The translations under genes were made by a program, and so were the position numbers. Source: Saprospiraceae bacterium (GTDB lineage Bacteria > Bacteroidota > Bacteroidia > Chitinophagales > Saprospiraceae). Taken from it: a stretch of DNA of 64,000 bases. The stretch is from assembly GCA_022841745.1 (NCBI GenBank), contig JALHQW010000020.1, positions 54,405 through 118,404 on the forward strand, read 5' to 3'. The notes under the pieces were generated by a model. It did no database searches. It saw only the letters and a program-made list of their open reading frames with translations, and was not told where the DNA came from. This document shows, piece by piece, positions 60,193 through 64,000 of this stretch (its first letter is position 1; the number at the start of each line of letters is the position of its first letter).

Positions 60193-61272
60193 ATGAAAAA
60201 AATCATCCTCACTTTCCTTTCCCTCGCAGCCCTGATGTTCGCTTGCGACCCCGACGATGACACGGTGAAAGCCGTCTATGACCCCACGCCCTACGCCCTC
60301 GATTTCGGCGAGTTCCCCGACCCGAACCTGCCTGCCGACAACCTGCCGACCGTAGCCGGGGTGCAGTTGGGACGAATGCTTTTTTACGAAAAAATGCTGT
60401 CGAAAGACGGCTCGCAAGCCTGCGCCGACTGCCACCTTCAAAAGGACGGGTTCAGCGACATCCGGCAGTTCAGCCTTGGCGTGGAGCAGTTGCCGGGCAA
60501 GCGGCAGGCGATGGCGGTGTTCAACCTCGCCTGGCACAAGAACGGGATGTTCTGGGACGGTCGTGCGCCAAAGGTGAGAGACCAAGCCTTGAAGCCCATC
60601 CAAGACCCGCTGGAAATGAACGAGACGCTGGAAAACGCCGTCGCCAAGCTGAAGGCGGATAAACGCTACACCGACCAGTTCATCCGGGCGTTCGGCGACG
60701 ACAACATCACGTCGGAGCGCATGGGGCTGGCAATGGAGCAGTTCGAGTTCACGATGGTTTCCAACAAATCAAAGTATGACGGCTACCTCGCCGGCACCGA
60801 AACGCTGACGGACACCGAGGAGCGGGGGCGGGTGCTGTTCTTTGCCGAGTTCGACCCGTTCAGCGGGCAGAAGGGCGGCGAGTGCTTCCATTGCCACGGC
60901 GGCTTCAACCTCACCAACGACCAGTACATGAACAACGGTTTGGACGCGGAGGCGGACTTCACGGACGAGGGGCGCTACAAAGTGACCAACGACCCGGCGG
61001 ACAGGGCGAAGTTCAAAGTGCCGAGCCTGCGGAACATCGCCATCACCCCGCCCTACATGCACGACGGGCGCTTTGCGACGTTGGAACAGGTCGTCGAGCA
61101 TTACGATACGGGCGTGAAGAACTCGCCGACCGTGGACGGGCTGCTTTTCAACAACCTCAATCCGGGCGGCTTGCAGCTTTCGGCACAGGATAGGGCTGAC
61201 TTGGTGGCGTTCTTGAAAACGCTGACGGATGTTTCGTTTTTGGAGGACGAGCGGTTTTCGAGTCCGTTTTAA
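60193..61272 (+). CDS. MbnH/MauG-like di-heme cytochrome c peroxidase-family protein (2)
   Basis: 359 residues with lipobox LMFACDPD. Heme sites are C77-x2-C80-H81 (CADCHLQ) and C231-x2-C234-H235 (CFHCHGGF). It shares NMGG-type motifs and the ending LVAFLKTLTD with the preceding protein but is clearly diverged. It begins 15 bp after the first copy, so the two are probably co-transcribed. One may modify MbnP while the other acts as a peroxidase or electron partner; this is open. Confidence 0.75.
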   Translation: MKKIILTFLSLAALMFACDPDDDTVKAVYDPTPYALDFGEFPDPNLPADNLPTVAGVQLGRMLFYEKMLSKDGSQACADCHLQKDGFSDIRQFSLGVEQLPGKRQAMAVFNLAWHKNGMFWDGRAPKVRDQALKPIQDPLEMNETLENAVAKLKADKRYTDQFIRAFGDDNITSERMGLAMEQFEFTMVSNKSKYDGYLAGTETLTDTEERGRVLFFAEFDPFSGQKGGECFHCHGGFNLTNDQYMNNGLDAEADFTDEGRYKVTNDPADRAKFKVPSLRNIAITPPYMHDGRFATLEQVVEHYDTGVKNSPTVDGLLFNNLNPGGLQLSAQDRADLVAFLKTLTDVSFLEDERFSSPF

Positions 61273-61303
61273 AAATCTAACACACCTGAGTTAGGTGATA
61301 ATG

Positions 61304-61338
61304 GGGGGCGGCTGGGTCGCTTTGCTGCCCCCGTTTTT
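61304..61338 (+). terminator. Rho-independent terminator after di-heme genes
   Basis: A 9-bp stem (GGGGGCGGC at 61304-61312 with GCTGCCCCC at 61324-61332, one wobble) is followed by a T5 run. Another hairpin CGGCGACA/TGTCGCCG (61399-61425) lies 25 bases before the next gene. Confidence 0.7.
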
Positions 61339-61449
61339 AAGAATACCGCCCCTCTTTTCTTTGTCATGGGGTGGGTTTTTGACCAATTTTTTTAAACCCG
61401 GCGACAGGCTCAACACTTGTCGCCGTTCATACTTAAAATTTTTAAACCT

Positions 61450-61875
61450 ATGCAATCCATGTTCAAAACATTGCCGATTTGCCTGCTGCTGGCAGGTGCC
61501 TTCCTGCTGGCAGGATGCCAGAAAGAAGAATTGCCGAAAAATGCCGATGCCATTTACGTCAAGTTCGTCAACAAGGCGGGCAGCAACCTTACGGGGCTTG
61601 CCGTGAGCCGACTGGAAGTGGAGGACTTGTCGAAGGGCAAGTCATCGGACTATCTGCGCTACGAGTCGCTGGGCGAGCAGTTCCAGTATGCGCTGGTGGA
61701 CGCCACCTGTATGATGAACGGGAAAAGGTACTACAGGTCGTCCGCTTGCAGCGGCATCTGCGGCACACCGTCCGCACCCAACAGCAAATGGCTGGACAAG
61801 GGCTATTACAAAGTGGTCATCACCAAGTCGGGCGAGCTGGGCGGCAATTATCTCGATTTCAGGCTTTCAAACTAA
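61450..61875 (+). CDS. Small lipoprotein
   Basis: 141 residues from the ATG at 61450 with lipobox LLAGCQK. The mature part includes VKFVNKAGSNLTGLAVSRLEV and a Cys pair (SSACSGICGTP). I recognise no family. It lies between the di-heme genes and a methyltransferase, with hairpins on its upstream side. Confidence 0.55.
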   Translation: MQSMFKTLPICLLLAGAFLLAGCQKEELPKNADAIYVKFVNKAGSNLTGLAVSRLEVEDLSKGKSSDYLRYESLGEQFQYALVDATCMMNGKRYYRSSACSGICGTPSAPNSKWLDKGYYKVVITKSGELGGNYLDFRLSN

Positions 61876-61939
61876 GTTTTCACCCCATCACAATGCAAGG
61901 TTTTTTTTAAAAAATACTCCGCTTTCTCTTCATCAAAAA

Positions 61940-62608
61940 ATGCTGTCGCACATGAAAACATTGGAAGCTAAAAACCACGTCCCTGCGCTACGCTTCGACT
62001 GGCTGACCGGGTTCTACGACCGCCTGATAGCGGCGACCATGCCCGAAAAGGCGTTCAAAACGGCGCTCCTCCGGCAGGCGGGCGTCCGCCCCAGCGACCG
62101 GGTGCTCGACTTCGGGACGGGAACGGCAACCCTGTCCATATTGCTTGCGGAGCAACACCCCGATGCCGATGTGACTGGCGTGGACGTGGACAAGAAGGTG
62201 CTGACCATTGCCCGCAGGAAGGTCGCCGAAAGTCATGCCACCGTGCGATTGGTGCGGTACAATGGGAACAAACTGCCCTTTGAGTCCCGCAGTTTCGACC
62301 GGGCGGTGTCGTCGCTGGTGTTCCACCACCTGACCAGAACGCAGCGCAAGCGGGCGCTACGGGAGTTGAACCGGGTGCTAGTGCCGGGCGGCGAAATACA
62401 TGTCGCCGATTGGGGGAAGCCCGCCAACGGGTTTCAACGGCTGCTTTTCTATCTTGTGCAACTGCTCGACGGCTTCGAGACGACCGCCGATAGCGTCCGG
62501 GGCATCTTGCCGGAACTGTTGTACGAGGCGGGCTTCGACAACGTGGAGGAGACGGGGAAGTACAAGACCGTTTTCGGGACGCTGCGGATGTGGCGGGCGG
62601 TGAAATAA
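61940..62608 (+). CDS. SAM-dependent methyltransferase
   Basis: 222 residues of the class I (UbiE/Methyltransf_11) type: motif I is VLDFGTGTATLSILL, acidic motif VTGVDVDKKVL, and post-II FDRAVSSLVFHHLTRTQRKRAL followed by LVPGGEIHVADWG. There is no signal peptide. The substrate is unknown. The position in a copper/di-heme island and 13 bp before a Crp-like gene may mean quinone or metal-related methylation, but that is not shown. Confidence 0.8.
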   Translation: MLSHMKTLEAKNHVPALRFDWLTGFYDRLIAATMPEKAFKTALLRQAGVRPSDRVLDFGTGTATLSILLAEQHPDADVTGVDVDKKVLTIARRKVAESHATVRLVRYNGNKLPFESRSFDRAVSSLVFHHLTRTQRKRALRELNRVLVPGGEIHVADWGKPANGFQRLLFYLVQLLDGFETTADSVRGILPELLYEAGFDNVEETGKYKTVFGTLRMWRAVK

Positions 62609-62621
62609 CAACGAGAAACCC

Positions 62622-63299
62622 ATGCGCCGGAAATTGGACAACCATGCTTTATCACAGACGGGGTTTTGGGACAGCCTTTCCGACGGCGACCGTGAGACGG
62701 TGTTGTACTGGGCATACGTTCAAGACTTTGCGAAGCGGCACATCCTGTTCCATGAAGGCGAGAGAGGCGACAAGGTGTATGTGCTGGTTACGGGAAAAGT
62801 GCAGCTTTTGCAGGATGCGGGGGAGAACAACGAAACTACCGTCCACCTCGCCCGACCGGGCGAGGTGCTGGGCGAAAGGCTGTTGACGGGCGCCATTCAC
62901 TACAACTGCCGGGCAGAGACGCTGGAAGACAGCACGGTAATCGTGCTTCCGGCATCCGTTTTTTCGCAAATCCTTCAAAGAAGCCCAAAGGCAGCTTGGC
63001 ATTTTTTCCAATCGCTGCTGCTTCGCCTGCAAAAAACGGAGCAACGTATGCTTCATTTTCGCTTCAACCGCACGGAACACCGAATCCGGCTTTTTCTAAG
63101 GGATTGGGTGAAGGAGGAGGGCCGGCAGTTGGCAACGGGCGAGTGGGAGATAACCTGGCGGCTGACCCATACCATGATTGCCAGCCTGTCCAATTCGTCG
63201 AGGCAGTATGTGACGGATTTTTTGAATACCTTGCGAAAGCAGGGCGTCCTGCGATACGACCGACGGCACATGGTCATTCAACGGCTGGACTTACTTTGA
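62622..63299 (+). CDS. Crp/Fnr-family transcriptional regulator (second copy)
   Basis: 225 residues, same layout as the protein at 604-1272: beta-roll (FHEGERGDKVYVLVTGKVQLL, RPGEVLGERLL), dimer helix, and winged helix (MIASLSNSSRQYVTDFLNTLRKQGVL). Both lack an Fnr-type cysteine set. It follows the methyltransferase by 13 bp and is probably co-transcribed. The two regulators may control the paralogous cytochrome genes. Confidence 0.85.
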   Translation: MRRKLDNHALSQTGFWDSLSDGDRETVLYWAYVQDFAKRHILFHEGERGDKVYVLVTGKVQLLQDAGENNETTVHLARPGEVLGERLLTGAIHYNCRAETLEDSTVIVLPASVFSQILQRSPKAAWHFFQSLLLRLQKTEQRMLHFRFNRTEHRIRLFLRDWVKEEGRQLATGEWEITWRLTHTMIASLSNSSRQYVTDFLNTLRKQGVLRYDRRHMVIQRLDLL

Positions 63300-63325
63300 A
63301 CAGGAAGGTAAAACGCAGACCAACA

Positions 63326-63697
63326 ATGAATTTGGAAGACAAAATAGATAAAACAAGGTTCAGGGCAGCCGTCTGGCTTGCCAACTGGCTGAAGGTCTTC
63401 GGCTTTGGCGGAACTGCCAGTGCCCTGTTGGTGGCTAACGAACGCTTCGTTTGCCCGCTCTGTGCTTTGCTCCGGGAGATGCGGCGGAAGAACCCCAGGC
63501 TGGTCGCTCGTTTTTCCAAGTTTTGTGCGACCTGTATGGAGGCGGTTCGAGGCAACGGGCGAACAGTATTGAACTGCATCGTCTGCGTTTTGAGGGCAGC
63601 CAGAACCCGGTGCTTGTTGGCTGATTTGTACGTCCTTGAAATATGGAGCCATAGGAAAATCCCGATTTTCCTGCGGAATCAGCAATGGCGGAATTGA
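63326..63697 (+). CDS. Hypothetical Cys-rich protein (uncertain)
   Basis: About 123 residues from an ATG at 63326 with three C-x2-C pairs (FVCPLCALL, FCATCMEAV, LNCIVCVL) and Arg-rich helices. The pattern could bind metal. It follows the Crp-like gene on the same strand. The opposite strand is also open here, and I recognise no family, so it may not be a real gene. Confidence 0.3.
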   Translation: MNLEDKIDKTRFRAAVWLANWLKVFGFGGTASALLVANERFVCPLCALLREMRRKNPRLVARFSKFCATCMEAVRGNGRTVLNCIVCVLRAARTRCLLADLYVLEIWSHRKIPIFLRNQQWRN

Positions 63698-63818
63698 GGC
63701 GACGACCTTGCCATGACCCTGAATTTCGTCGGGGAGACCCCTTCCACAAAGCGGGTTCACGAATATTTTTCCTCACGCTACGGTCTTGACCGCTGTCATT
63801 TCAAAATTAATTCAACGC

Positions 63819-64000
63819 ATGAAATCCATACTCAAACAATTGGTTTGCTGCGGCTTCGCCGCAATCACCGTTTCGGCCTTCGCCCAAACGCCCGTTCCCA
63901 TCCCGCCCACGCTGTCGGGCAACACGATTGACCTGACCGTACAGCACGGCACGACCGAAATCTACCCCGGTTTTGCTACCAATACGGTCGGCTACAACGG
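63819..64000 (+). CDS. Multicopper oxidase, N-terminal fragment (runs off window)
   Basis: The ATG at 63819 begins a protein with a signal peptide (AAITVSAFAQ). The mature start PPTLSGNTIDLTVQHGT followed by YPGFATNTVGYNG is typical of bilirubin-oxidase/CotA-like multicopper oxidases. The gene continues beyond the window, so copper motifs cannot be seen. It would be a second oxidase of the island. Confidence 0.65.
   Translation, partial: MKSILKQLVCCGFAAITVSAFAQTPVPIPPTLSGNTIDLTVQHGTTEIYPGFATNTVGYN

Overview
The window looks like part of a large plasmid or chromid from a member of the Bacteroidota, probably a Saprospiria/Chitinophagia-type environmental lineage. Three things point there: several secreted proteins end in type IX secretion (T9SS) sorting tails (55863-58049, 58130-59107); promoters fit the Bacteroidota -7 consensus TAnnTTTG (21914, 42256, 49408, and 49359 on the minus strand); and many families are typical of that phylum (DUF4625-like lipoproteins, a HYC_CC_PP-type protein, a PepSY-like protein). 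The plasmid call rests on an iteron-type origin, a Rep_3-type initiator, an orphan ParA with a small ribbon-helix-helix partner, and a private set of replication enzymes. No rRNA, tRNA, CRISPR array or insertion sequence was recognised.

Layout. (1) 1-8.5 kb: a lipoprotein, a Crp/Fnr regulator, a di-heme cytochrome/Rieske/porin operon, an AT-richer phospholipase D-type nuclease gene, a heavy-metal P-type ATPase and a Gly/His-rich PepSY-like lipoprotein. (2) 8.6-16.9 kb: accessory DNA with a serine recombinase, hypothetical genes, a probable AbiV protein, a DUF6166 protein, an ArdC antirestriction protein, a RecE-like exonuclease and an Ala-rich coiled-coil protein preceded by 17-bp repeats. 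(3) 17-31 kb: a defence island. It holds a solitary reverse transcriptase with a possible upstream structured RNA, a KilA-N protein, and a tight operon of an Xre regulator, a Cas4-like Fe-S nuclease, a long Argonaute, a helical protein and an HExxH protein. That operon faces a convergent subtilase/AAA-ATPase pair. (4) 31.5-39.2 kb: a second DnaE, a Y-family polymerase, a YdjM-like membrane protein and a tyrosine recombinase fused to an ATPase and membrane helices. (5) 39.2-49.4 kb: the replication and partition core, with repeat arrays, seven iterons, Rep, ParA, a ParG-like protein, a second KilA-N protein, a chimeric DnaB/RepA-type helicase and DnaG. (6) 49.4-64 kb: a copper-handling island with Cu chaperones, an ECF sigma factor and its likely anti-sigma/outer-membrane partner, a multicopper oxidase, an MbnP-like protein with two MbnH-like di-heme proteins, a methyltransferase, a Crp/Fnr regulator and the start of a second multicopper oxidase.

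How the genes work together. Regions 1 and 6 share paralogues (DUF4625-like lipoproteins, Crp/Fnr regulators, di-heme cytochromes) and a family of GC-rich intergenic hairpins. They may be two parts of one metal and respiration island, continuous if the replicon is circular. The core replicates and segregates the element. The ArdC/exonuclease block and the Argonaute, reverse transcriptase and protease genes would protect it from, or make it compete with, other DNA.

Strongest candidates for something undescribed: the Argonaute + Cas4-like nuclease + metalloprotease-like operon next to a subtilase/AAA pair; the recombinase-ATPase-membrane fusion beside a 17-bp inverted repeat; a dispersed TTTGCAGT repeat as a candidate centromere; and intergenic-type repeats inserted in frame inside dnaE, dnaG and other genes. 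Functions are inferred from motifs read by eye; no database search was run.
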